From assembly GCA_000434395.1 (NCBI GenBank), contig FR878751.1, positions 1 through 43,043 on the forward strand: a stretch of DNA of 43,043 nucleotides, in the 5' to 3' direction. Below are positions 1-8,351 of this stretch, one piece after another; the stretch's first letter is position 1; each line of letters opens with the position of its first letter. The DNA is from Clostridium sp. CAG:568. Lineage in GTDB: Bacteria > Bacillota_I > Bacilli_A > RFN20 > CAG-288. The translations under genes were made by a program, and so were the position numbers. Under the pieces are notes generated by a model. It saw only the letters and a list, made by a program, of their open reading frames with translations, had not been told where the DNA came from and ran no database searches.

Positions 1-22
1 CCAGTGAGAGGGGTGCAGTACA
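1..22. repeat. Terminal inverted sequence, left copy (probable adaptor/primer)
   Basis: The first 22 bases (beginning CCAGTGAGAGGGGTGC) are the exact reverse complement of bases 43022-43043, and identity stops at base 23. The right copy lies inside the histidine kinase reading frame, where its translation does not look like kinase sequence. An exact 22-bp match at both extreme ends of a window of chromosomal housekeeping genes is best explained by a ligated adaptor, amplification primer or vector junction. A true terminal inverted repeat is less likely. Confidence 0.75.
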
Positions 23-68
23 TTATACCAGTGGTTTTTATTATTGAAAAATTGTATGTTAATAGAGT

Positions 69-527
69 ATGAAAAAGAAAAATAATGATTATGAAAGAAT
101 TAACTTCCATGAGGAAGATGATCCTAGAGATAAGATTTTCGGACCATATTTTTGGGTTAGGATTGGAATAAGTATATTCATAACTCTGTTAATCTTTTTG
201 TTGTGCTATTTTTTAGAAGGAAGAAATTTATTGATTGCTTCTAATGCTTCCTTTGGAAACTTAGCCATTATGCTTTGCTTTGCTTTTTGCTCTTTCTTTA
301 ATAGAAAAGGCTATTTCGATGGTATGGGTTATGCTGTCATGGTGACTTTTAGTTTTGTCACAAGACAATATAGAGGTAGTTATGGTGATTATGTCGAATA
401 TATGAAAGAGAGAAGAGGTTTATCGGAGGACGGCAAATGGCCTTTTATGGCTTATTTGATTATGGCTGGAATTTGGCTTATAGTTGCTATTGTTTGTTAT
501 TCCCTTTTTAAAGTGTCTGTAGCCTAG
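69..527 (+). CDS. Small multi-pass membrane protein, possibly DUF3899-like
   Basis: This 152-residue protein has a charged N-terminus (about residues 1-28) and three predicted membrane segments at about 30-50, 58-78 and 127-148. The loop between the second and third is basic and aromatic and includes RKGYFDGMGYAV and a YGDYVEYMKERRG stretch. The three-segment plan with a G-(Y/F)-FDG-x-x-Y motif recalls the DUF3899 family of Firmicutes membrane proteins. That assignment comes from memory of the family and is tentative. No strong Shine-Dalgarno precedes the ATG at 69, and the upstream region is cut by the window edge, so operon membership cannot be judged. The oppA promoter follows within 50 bp of its stop. 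Function unknown. Confidence 0.6.
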   Translation: MKKKNNDYERINFHEEDDPRDKIFGPYFWVRIGISIFITLLIFLLCYFLEGRNLLIASNASFGNLAIMLCFAFCSFFNRKGYFDGMGYAVMVTFSFVTRQYRGSYGDYVEYMKERRGLSEDGKWPFMAYLIMAGIWLIVAIVCYSLFKVSVA

Positions 528-574
528 AAAAACTATAAAAACCCAAAAAAAAGAAAAATAACTAATTATTAAGG

Positions 575-602
575 TTGACATTAATTAGTAGGATTTTATA
601 AT
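575..602 (+). promoter_or_regulatory. Sigma-A-type promoter of the opp operon
   Basis: A perfect TTGACA (575-580) and a perfect TATAAT (597-602) are separated by 16 bp, with transcription expected to start near 609. It is the closest match to the housekeeping promoter consensus that I saw in the window. It lies directly upstream of oppA, which suggests strong, largely constitutive expression of the peptide transporter. Confidence 0.85.
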
Positions 603-681
603 AATCAAGACTTTTGCAGGAGGAAATTTTGATATGGGAAAAATAATTCAAAATATCTCCTGCAGTCATGGAGGTTTTAAT

Positions 682-3564
682 ATGAAAACTAAATACAAAG
701 CTGGGTTACTTAGTTTGTTGTTAGGAGTTTTCTGTCTCGCTAACTGCAAATCTGACCCTTCCACTAATAGTGGAAATAGTAACACTGGTGGAAGCTCTCA
801 ACCTGCTGGTGATGTTACTGAAGGATATACTGGTGGTGCATCTTATGTTACTGACGCCGAAGCTAAAGCTAATATTCTCGGCCAACTCGAAAAGTATGCC
901 ATGGATACAAAGCTTACTGGTATTCCTATTTTGAGTGACTCTAGCACCACTTATTACCACAAACGTGTTCAACTTCCTAAGGGTGCTGATGGAAAGAGCT
1001 TGGGTTATGTTCAAGGATATGGAACTGGACTTTTGAAGGAAGGTGCTTTGGATAGCTCTGTAGCTTTTGATGACCCTGACGGTTTCAGTGCTTATCACAG
1101 CTATTTGCAGACCTTCGATACTCAATGTCCTACTAAAATCAACGGCATGGACGGAAATGATACCCGTGTCTCTAATTTCTACGGTTATATCTCCTCTGCA
1201 TTCTATGATTTAAAGCTTGTCAAGGCTGATAACTCCACTGAGTCTGATCCTAGATACAAGAATGATTTTGAGTGGTATCCTGTTTTGGCCAAGAGTACAT
1301 CCAAGAACTCTGACGGAAAGCCTCTAGCCGTAGATGACAACGGAAACACTTTGAGTGTTTCTGATTCCGGAAACGGACTTCACTCCAAGTGGCGTATTTA
1401 TGTCAAGACCGGTGAAGATGGCTTGAAATATGCTACTGCTAGTACTAAGAGATCTAAGTATAACGGCAAGGGTGTCAATGTTGAAGACTATGTCTTCGCT
1501 ATGAAGGTTTTGCTCAACCAGAAGGATGCCTATTATCGTTCTTCCTCATATACCTCCGGAACTAACGAAATTAAAGGTGCTGCTTCTTATTACAACAAGA
1601 CTAAGAATATTGGACCTGTAGCTGGAACTCATAATGATTCCACACATGAAGTAATCGATAACGATTCAAACTGGAAAAATGTCGGATATCAAGCTGGATA
1701 CGATTCTGATGCTGGTGCATATTATGTCGATGTAACTTACAACGTTCCTTGTGATCGTTTCAATGCCATGTATCAAATTGCTGATGCTAACGTTGAACCT
1801 ATCAATCCTGAATTCTACGGAGAAGTTACTGGACTTGATCCTACCACTGGTGGTGGTGCAAAAGGAAAATCCTTCAATCCTAAGCAATATGGTGCCCCTA
1901 ACGGAACTAATGGTAGCGAAATCGTCGACTCTATTCTTTCTGTTGGACCTTATGTCCTCACTGAGTGGAACGATAGCAGCAAGGTTATCTTCGCACGTAA
2001 TGATGAATGGTTTGAACGTAAAAACGATAAATCTCTATATAGAATTCCTGGTGTTTGTATGCGTATTACTACCCAAGCACAAAATGACCAATACTGGGGA
2101 GTAAAGCAATTCACTAATGGAAATGGATCTTTGGATTCTTCATCTAAGCCTGGAAATACAACTGAATACAATTCAGGACTTGATAAGAATGGAAACATGA
2201 TTAAGACTCCGGGTACTTCAAATTGGAAGCTTTCCGTCAACTCTTGTACTCAAGATACATGGAACAAGTTGTTTGGACCTCAAGGAACAATCAAGCAACA
2301 TTCTCAAGCTTCTGATATGTGGAATGTCAAGCCTATCATGAGTAGCTCTGACTTCCTCGATGGCTGTTTCTTTGCTATCGACCGTGAGAAGGCTGCTACT
2401 GCTTCAGGTATGTCACCTGCATATGAGTTCTTCTCAGATGCATACTATATCGATCCTCAAAAGAAGGTTGTTTACAATACAACTCAAGCTCATAAGGATG
2501 CAGTCGCTGAATATTATCCTGAAACTCATGGATACAACAGCGAAGCTGCTGCAACATTGTTCACTAAAGCAATTAACACTTTGTTGGCAGATGGAACATA
2601 TAAGGCTGGAGACAAGATTACTTTGACCTCACTTTGGATGAGCCAAGCTAATATCGATGAGTTTGGAGCTTCAGTCACAGGTGATATTGTCAACGCCTTC
2701 AACGATGCAGCTAAGAAAGTCAATGCTGCAAACCCCTTGACTTTGGTAATTAAGAACGAAGTCGCTTCTAACAAGGGTGATGTCTACACTCCTATCGGAG
2801 AAGGTAAGTTTGACTTCGCTTTCGGATCATTGACTGGTATGAACTATAATCCTCTTGGAATGATGGAAGTTATGAAGTCAGACAACTCTTCCGGATTCAC
2901 TTTGAACTGGGGTGCTGATACTTCAGCCAATGATGGAAAGAGCTTGATCTACGAAGGAAAATCTTGGTCATTCGATGCTTTGTGGGAATCTGCTGTTTAT
3001 GGTGTTACCGTCAAGGATGGAAAGGTCACACTTCCTTACATCTACAACGATAAGAAGTCTGGATTCGTTCAAACATTCGATGATCTTACCGGTGATTTGA
3101 GTGCACTTGAATTCGATTTATACTTCGATGTCGATAAAGATTTGCAAGCAGCTGCCAATATGACTATCAATTCATTCCAGGTAGCTATCACCTTCTATGG
3201 AAGTGATGAAACTATATATTCATTCGTTGTAGACTTGGTTAAAGAGAAGGATGAGTCTGATCCTGACAAGGATTCAAAGGTTATCTTCACTCAAACTGAC
3301 ACAGCAATCACTGCTAAGTTGGATATAAAGAGCCTCTATTATTGGGCTAATGTTGTCAAGAAGAGTGATGGTACTATAGATCCTAATTCCGAAAAATCTG
3401 AGAAAGCACAAAGAGAAGCAGCTAACAATATCAACGATGGTAGTATTGGTCGTAATATTGCTATGAATGCTTACTTCACTGTTAATATGGAGTTCGGTGG
3501 ATTTGAATCTATTGCTACTTTGAATAACACTTACACATTTATTGGTGCTGCAAAAGCTGAATAA
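682..3564 (+). CDS. oppA: Oligopeptide ABC transporter substrate-binding lipoprotein OppA
   Basis: OppA binds peptides outside the membrane and hands them to OppBC. From the ATG at 682 the protein is 960 residues, against about 540-600 for typical family 5 binding proteins and near the large Mollicutes OppA. Residues 1-22 form a lipoprotein signal (basic start, hydrophobic core, lipobox LANC with Cys22 followed by a Ser/Asn/Gly-rich linker). Asn at -1 is atypical. Family-type segments include VEDYVFAMKVLLN, VGPYVLTEWNDSSKVIFARN and the FAIDREKAA region. An in-frame ATG at 634 also has a good site (AGGAGG at 618-623), giving a 16-residue extension. I prefer 682 because GGAGG at 670-674 sits 7 bp upstream and the signal peptide then starts correctly. 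The C-terminal 250 residues look like an extra beta-rich domain. First gene of oppABCDF. Confidence 0.88.
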   Translation: MKTKYKAGLLSLLLGVFCLANCKSDPSTNSGNSNTGGSSQPAGDVTEGYTGGASYVTDAEAKANILGQLEKYAMDTKLTGIPILSDSSTTYYHKRVQLPKGADGKSLGYVQGYGTGLLKEGALDSSVAFDDPDGFSAYHSYLQTFDTQCPTKINGMDGNDTRVSNFYGYISSAFYDLKLVKADNSTESDPRYKNDFEWYPVLAKSTSKNSDGKPLAVDDNGNTLSVSDSGNGLHSKWRIYVKTGEDGLKYATASTKRSKYNGKGVNVEDYVFAMKVLLNQKDAYYRSSSYTSGTNEIKGAASYYNKTKNIGPVAGTHNDSTHEVIDNDSNWKNVGYQAGYDSDAGAYYVDVTYNVPCDRFNAMYQIADANVEPINPEFYGEVTGLDPTTGGGAKGKSFNPKQYGAPNGTNGSEIVDSILSVGPYVLTEWNDSSKVIFARNDEWFERKNDKSLYRIPGVCMRITTQAQNDQYWGVKQFTNGNGSLDSSSKPGNTTEYNSGLDKNGNMIKTPGTSNWKLSVNSCTQDTWNKLFGPQGTIKQHSQASDMWNVKPIMSSSDFLDGCFFAIDREKAATASGMSPAYEFFSDAYYIDPQKKVVYNTTQAHKDAVAEYYPETHGYNSEAAATLFTKAINTLLADGTYKAGDKITLTSLWMSQANIDEFGASVTGDIVNAFNDAAKKVNAANPLTLVIKNEVASNKGDVYTPIGEGKFDFAFGSLTGMNYNPLGMMEVMKSDNSSGFTLNWGADTSANDGKSLIYEGKSWSFDALWESAVYGVTVKDGKVTLPYIYNDKKSGFVQTFDDLTGDLSALEFDLYFDVDKDLQAAANMTINSFQVAITFYGSDETIYSFVVDLVKEKDESDPDKDSKVIFTQTDTAITAKLDIKSLYYWANVVKKSDGTIDPNSEKSEKAQREAANNINDGSIGRNIAMNAYFTVNMEFGGFESIATLNNTYTFIGAAKAE

Positions 3565-3612
3565 AATTGATTTAATTCAATTGTTTACTAATATTATTGT
3601 GGTTTAGTTTTT

Positions 3613-3644
3613 AGAACGGCAAGAAACTATTTTCTTGCCGTTCT
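3613..3644 (+). promoter_or_regulatory. Perfect 14-bp stem-loop between oppA and oppB
   Basis: AGAACGGCAAGAAA (3613-3626) and its exact complement (3631-3644) flank a CTAT loop. It is followed only by ATTTGTTAG, so there is no good T-run for intrinsic termination. Such hairpins after binding-protein genes commonly protect the upstream mRNA end or attenuate read-through, so that the binding protein is made in excess over the permease. That role is inferred from position. Confidence 0.75.
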
Positions 3645-3680
3645 ATTTGTTAGATAATATTAAAGTTAAAGGAGTTGAAA

Positions 3681-4709
3681 ATGACTAAGTATGTTATCAA
3701 ACGTGTGCTGCTAGCTTTAGTTACGGCATTCATAATTATTTCATTAACGTTTATAGTCTTTACACTCATACCACCAGCATCCCCTAGCGGAATGATCAGT
3801 GATCAAGTGGCGTACTATAATGACCAAGTGGATAAAGGTTTCTTCATAGTTTCGAACACGGAACTAACACAATATGGAAAGTATACTTTCACATATGTCG
3901 ATGGTTCTGCTGTGACTCATTATTACTATATTAAACCTGCCATTGAGCAATATTGGGCTTGGCTTACAAACGTTGTTACAAAGTGGGATTGGGGTGTGTC
4001 TTCCTCAGTTCGTGTCAATACACCTGCTATTCAGTTGATTGCCGAAAAATTGCCTGTTACAGTCAAGATTAATGCTGTGGCATTAGTTTTGTCTGTCCCT
4101 TTGGGAATCGCTTTGGGTGTATTAGCTGCCTTGAAGAAAGGAACATTCACCGATAAGGCTATCACAGTAGGAATTATCGCTGTTGTTTCTTTACCTTCCT
4201 TCGTTTTGATTTCTTTGCTTTTGCTCATATTCCAAAAAGTTTTGCCTTCTTTTTGGCCTGTTATAGAAGCACCCTTGGAAACTAGAGTTTTGGGATATGT
4301 CATTCCTGTCTTAGCTAGTTCTTTAGGATCTATCGCTGGATATGGACGTTTTGTACGTGGTGAATTGGTCGAAGTCATGTCTTCTGATTACTTGCTCTTG
4401 GCTAGAACTAAAGGTTTGACCAAGACTCAATCAGTCATTAGACACGCTATGCGTAACGCCATGGTTCCTGTCCTTCCTTCAATCTTGGCTGAATTCATTT
4501 CAGTCTTAGGTGGATCGGCAATCTTGGAAGGTATGTACAACATTCCTGGTATCGGTAACTTGTTCATCACTGCTATCAATGGATTGGATTACAACTTGTT
4601 GATGGTCGATATGGCAGTGTTTACAACAATCAGTTTGATGGCTGCAGTCGTTTTGGATCTATCTTATGGATTCTTGGATCCTCGTATACGTATGGGAGCA
4701 AAGAAGTGA
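3681..4709 (+). CDS. oppB: Oligopeptide ABC transporter permease OppB
   Basis: This 342-residue inner-membrane permease forms the translocation pore with OppC. It has an N-terminal membrane segment (about 10-32), an extracellular loop of about 80 residues, then five further segments. The cytoplasmic EAA-type coupling loop reads ARTKGLTKTQSVIRHAMRNA (about residues 235-254). The C-terminus, LSYGFLDPRIRMG, matches the conserved end of OppB/DppB proteins (usual length 305-345). I start at the ATG at 3681, which has AAAGGAG at 3668-3674 and a 6-bp spacer. A TTG two codons upstream is less likely because it would touch the ribosome site. Its TGA stop is one base before the oppC ATG, indicating translational coupling. 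Confidence 0.93.
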   Translation: MTKYVIKRVLLALVTAFIIISLTFIVFTLIPPASPSGMISDQVAYYNDQVDKGFFIVSNTELTQYGKYTFTYVDGSAVTHYYYIKPAIEQYWAWLTNVVTKWDWGVSSSVRVNTPAIQLIAEKLPVTVKINAVALVLSVPLGIALGVLAALKKGTFTDKAITVGIIAVVSLPSFVLISLLLLIFQKVLPSFWPVIEAPLETRVLGYVIPVLASSLGSIAGYGRFVRGELVEVMSSDYLLLARTKGLTKTQSVIRHAMRNAMVPVLPSILAEFISVLGGSAILEGMYNIPGIGNLFITAINGLDYNLLMVDMAVFTTISLMAAVVLDLSYGFLDPRIRMGAKK

Positions 4710-4710
4710 T

Positions 4711-6723
4711 ATGGAAACTAATAAATATTCATATACAGATAGCTCGCATGTCGAGCATGCAGTTGAAATTCTCCCTGAGGATTTGAAATTAGTTCACACT
4801 GAGAAAAAGATGCACGATGTCGACTTGAAAGGTAAGACTACTACTTATTTCAAGGATATTCTTCATCGTTTTATAAAGAACAAGATTTCTGTCTTTGGAT
4901 TTATTATCATAGCATTGATAATTTTGGGATCTGCTATCATCTCTGTCTCTATGCCTGAGTACAACATTACTAGTGCTAATGCTAGTGAAATTGGCTTGGC
5001 TGCCAAACTCTTCCCTAAGGGAACTGGATGGTGGGATGGATGTGTTTGGAAAGACAATTATATCTACGACACTGAAAATAAAATTCCTGTCGATTTGATC
5101 ACTGGTGAACCTATCAATAGAAATGCCTATCTCGAAGATACAGCAAAGTTCACTTATGATGCTCCTATCACTAATGCATCTAGATTTGCTACTGATGGCG
5201 GGTATTTAGCAGCTCGTTCTAACAGTGAGAACGCTGGAAGAATCGAGTCTCCTGCTTATAATTTTGATTTCACTAACTATGAATATACATTGACTTACAC
5301 TTTGACCGATGAAGTCACTGGTCATAAGGAAGAAAAGTACAATGCCACCAAGCCTACTTATGATGTCTATTTGAGCCAAGTTGTCGATGGAAATAGAGTT
5401 GAAACTTCTGTAGCAACTGGTTTAACTAACTTTGGTGAAGACTTAGCTTTAAATTTGAACTCCTATTCAGCATTGCAAGGAAAATCCTTTGCAAATGCTA
5501 ATTTGGTGTTTAGAGCTCAAAGTGGAAATTATGCTATCTATTTGCGTAAGGCTAGCATGACGACTAATGATACTAACTTTGTCGCTGCCGACTTCAATTT
5601 CGATTCAGCTAACGGTATGTTGCTCAGAACTGATGGCAAAGGTATTTGGAACGTCGCTGGAAATACTTTGGGTGGTCTTTATATGGCTACTGTTACCAAA
5701 GTGACATTCCGTTTCGATACATATGAAGATTCATATGGAAATCTTGAGAATCAGTTGATCGGATCTACTGATTTGAAGGCTTTGGCTGATGACGATGCTA
5801 TTAAGATTTATACTGATGAAGCTAAAACTAAATTGGTTGATTTGAAAAAAATGTCTGTCGATGAATTCACTAAGGCTTTCTCGAAAAAGAATGGTCAAAG
5901 AGTTTATATCGATATCTTGAAGGATGGTGAAGTTCCTTTCATCATCGATGACAATCCTATCATTGTCAAAGCTACTTCCGGTAAGGTCAACACGGTTGAA
6001 TTCTATGTGACTATGACTAAATGGAAGAAGCTTGGATATTCATCTTATCCTATCCATATTCTAGGAACAGATAAGAAGGGTTATGATTTGCTGAAGGTCA
6101 CAGCTACTGGTACCTTGTATTCTTTAGGAATGGCTGTCTGTGTCTTTATCTTCTGCTTTATCTTCGGTTTGATTTGGGGTTCTATTTCTGGATACTTCGG
6201 AGGAGCAGTCGATATCATCATGGAACGTATCGTCGATATCATCAGCGGTGTTCCTTTAATGGTTCTCTTGACTTTGTTCTTGGTCGTCTTTGGTAGAAAC
6301 TGGTTCATATTCATCTTCGGTATGTGTTTCAGCGGTTGGATTGGTGTCTCGGGTATTACGAGAACGCAGTTCTATAGATTTAAGCGAAGAGAATACGTCT
6401 TAGCTAGTAGATCCTTGGGTGCTACTGATGGAAGACTTATCTTCCGTCATATCTTGCCTAATGGTATGGGTACAATCATCACTTCTACAGTCTTGATGAT
6501 TCCTTCTATTATTTACTCTGAAGCTGGATTAGCTTACTTGGGATTGGGATTCACCGATATCACTTCATTAGGAAGAATATTGAGCGATAACCAAGCATAC
6601 TTATTGACTGATCCTCTCTTGATTCTCTGGCCTTCAATTATCATCGCTTTGTTGATGATATCATTTGAATTGTTTGGACAAGGTTTGAGAGATGCATTCA
6701 ACCCATCGACGAAAGGAGCTTAA
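4711..6723 (+). CDS. oppC: Oligopeptide ABC transporter permease OppC with giant extracellular insertion
   Basis: This is the second pore subunit. It is 670 residues, while OppC proteins are normally about 290-350. Residues 1-58 are cytoplasmic and 61-80 form the first membrane segment. The family then resumes at GTDKKGYDLL (near residue 450), the counterpart of the usual GTDxxGRDxL motif, followed by five membrane segments and an EAA loop, SRSLGATDGRLIFRHILPN. In between lies about 370 residues of soluble, beta-prone, Thr/Asn/Asp-rich sequence on the outer face. The reading frame is continuous and codon use matches the neighbours, so this is a real insertion and not a frameshift fusion. The start at 4711 gives the expected charged N-terminus. 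An ORF beginning at 4666 would merely overlap oppB. Confidence 0.9.
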   Translation: METNKYSYTDSSHVEHAVEILPEDLKLVHTEKKMHDVDLKGKTTTYFKDILHRFIKNKISVFGFIIIALIILGSAIISVSMPEYNITSANASEIGLAAKLFPKGTGWWDGCVWKDNYIYDTENKIPVDLITGEPINRNAYLEDTAKFTYDAPITNASRFATDGGYLAARSNSENAGRIESPAYNFDFTNYEYTLTYTLTDEVTGHKEEKYNATKPTYDVYLSQVVDGNRVETSVATGLTNFGEDLALNLNSYSALQGKSFANANLVFRAQSGNYAIYLRKASMTTNDTNFVAADFNFDSANGMLLRTDGKGIWNVAGNTLGGLYMATVTKVTFRFDTYEDSYGNLENQLIGSTDLKALADDDAIKIYTDEAKTKLVDLKKMSVDEFTKAFSKKNGQRVYIDILKDGEVPFIIDDNPIIVKATSGKVNTVEFYVTMTKWKKLGYSSYPIHILGTDKKGYDLLKVTATGTLYSLGMAVCVFIFCFIFGLIWGSISGYFGGAVDIIMERIVDIISGVPLMVLLTLFLVVFGRNWFIFIFGMCFSGWIGVSGITRTQFYRFKRREYVLASRSLGATDGRLIFRHILPNGMGTIITSTVLMIPSIIYSEAGLAYLGLGFTDITSLGRILSDNQAYLLTDPLLILWPSIIIALLMISFELFGQGLRDAFNPSTKGA

Positions 6724-6725
6724 AA

Positions 6726-8351
6726 ATGGCAATAGATTTTAATAAATACGATAGAATCGATTATTCCAAATCTCCTGTCGTCCTTTCAGTCAAAGACTTG
6801 AGAGTTTCATTTAAGTCTGATTCTGGTATCGTTCATGCTGTCAGAGGAGTTTCGTTTGATTTACATAGAGAAGAGACTCTTTGTATCGTCGGTGAATCAG
6901 GATCTGGTAAGAGTGCTACATGTAAGACCTTGATGGGAATTCTATCTAAGGAAGCTATCATCGAAGGTGGTAGTGTCATGTTCCAAGGTGAGGATATGAC
7001 GAAGATTTCTGAAGATGAATTCCATAGAATTCGTGGAAACAAGATTGGAATGATCTTCCAAGATCCTCTTTCTGCTTTGAATCCTATCATGAAGATCGGT
7101 CCTCAAATCGTTGAGACTACAATGGTCAATAGAAATATTTTGAAGAGATACTTCGAGAATTATATTTCTAAAGAACATACAGCATATAAGAATGCTATCA
7201 CTGTTAGAGACTATACGATTTATCAGTTGAAGAGTGAGCCTGATTTCTATAGAACAGATGAGTTGAGCAAACTTGATGATGTTCTCTATAACCTTAAGAA
7301 AGACGGAAAATCTGATAAGGAAATCGCTGAATATAGAAAACAAAGAGAATCTGAAATCAATGCTAAGTATAAAGAAATCAAGGCTAATAATAAAACTAAG
7401 ATTGCCGAAGCAAAGCAACATTTCAAAGATGTAGAACCCGGTCTTAAAAAAGATTTGGAAAACAAGAAGAAAGAAGCTAAAAAAGCTACAAAGCAATATA
7501 AGGCAGAACTTATTAAGAAGAGAGACGCTTCTATCAAAGATTGTGAAGTAAAGAAGTCTGAGATAAATAAATCTTCTTTATCTCAAGAAGAAAAGAATAA
7601 ACAGATTGCTGAAATCGATGCTGAAATTAAGAAGATAAAGTATGACTTTGAAAGCCATACAAAGATTTCTAAAGCTCAAGCTAAAGAAATGGCTTTGAAG
7701 GTCATGGAGGAAGTTGGAATTTCTCAACCTGAAGAGAGATTCAAGCAATATCCGTTTGAATTCTCTGGCGGTATGCGTCAGCGTATAGTCATCGCTATCG
7801 CATTGACTGCTAACCCTGAAATTTTGATTTGTGATGAACCTACAACTGCTTTGGATGTCACCATTCAAGCCCAGATTCTCGACTTGATTAACAAGATCAA
7901 AGCTGAGCGTCATATGTCGGTCATATTCATCACACATGATATGGGTGTCGTTGCTAGAATGGCTGATAGAATTGCGGTCATGTATGCTGGTAAGATTGTT
8001 GAAATAGGAAAGGTTTGTGAGATATTCTACGAACCTAAGCATCCTTATACATGGGCTTTGCTCTCATCTATTCCTGATGTAGATTCTAAAGAAAAGCTTG
8101 ATGCAATTCCCGGAACACCTCCTAACCTTGTCAATCCACCTGTGGGAGATGCGTTTGCTGATAGAAACAAATACGCTATCGGACTCGATTACAAATACGA
8201 ACCTCCTTTCTATCAAGTGTCACCAACACACTTTGCTGCCACTTGGTTACTCTATGAAGGAGCACCTAAGGTTGAGCCACCTGCAATCGTGACAACTCGT
8301 ATTGCAAAGGCTTTGGAAAAGGAGGAAGAATATGAGCGACGTGGAAAATAA
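6726..8351 (+). CDS. oppD: Oligopeptide ABC transporter ATPase OppD with helical insertion
   Basis: This 541-residue ATPase energises peptide import with OppF. Walker A is GESGSGKSA (about 56-64), Q-loop Gln is at 112, signature FSGGMRQR is at about 346-353, Walker B ILICDEP is at 366-372, and the switch His is in ITHD. Between Q-loop and signature, roughly residues 135-322, is a very Lys/Glu-rich helical stretch that probably forms a coiled coil. It adds about 170 residues to the usual 330-360. The C-terminal oligopeptide-transporter domain is present (HPYTWALLSSIPD), but the cysteines that ligand an iron-sulfur cluster in many OppD/DppD proteins are absent: the region reads FADRNKYAIGLDYK. 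The gene starts 2 bp after oppC and its end overlaps oppF by 20 bp. Confidence 0.92.
   Translation: MAIDFNKYDRIDYSKSPVVLSVKDLRVSFKSDSGIVHAVRGVSFDLHREETLCIVGESGSGKSATCKTLMGILSKEAIIEGGSVMFQGEDMTKISEDEFHRIRGNKIGMIFQDPLSALNPIMKIGPQIVETTMVNRNILKRYFENYISKEHTAYKNAITVRDYTIYQLKSEPDFYRTDELSKLDDVLYNLKKDGKSDKEIAEYRKQRESEINAKYKEIKANNKTKIAEAKQHFKDVEPGLKKDLENKKKEAKKATKQYKAELIKKRDASIKDCEVKKSEINKSSLSQEEKNKQIAEIDAEIKKIKYDFESHTKISKAQAKEMALKVMEEVGISQPEERFKQYPFEFSGGMRQRIVIAIALTANPEILICDEPTTALDVTIQAQILDLINKIKAERHMSVIFITHDMGVVARMADRIAVMYAGKIVEIGKVCEIFYEPKHPYTWALLSSIPDVDSKEKLDAIPGTPPNLVNPPVGDAFADRNKYAIGLDYKYEPPFYQVSPTHFAATWLLYEGAPKVEPPAIVTTRIAKALEKEEEYERRGK

Noticed and set aside
721..1125. Minus-strand 134-codon frame inside oppA
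   Set aside because: It lies wholly within oppA, has no ribosome site and no recognisable protein features.
4711..6723. OppC as a frameshift fusion of two genes
   Set aside because: The reading frame and codon use are continuous, and the family motifs lie in order on both sides of the insert.
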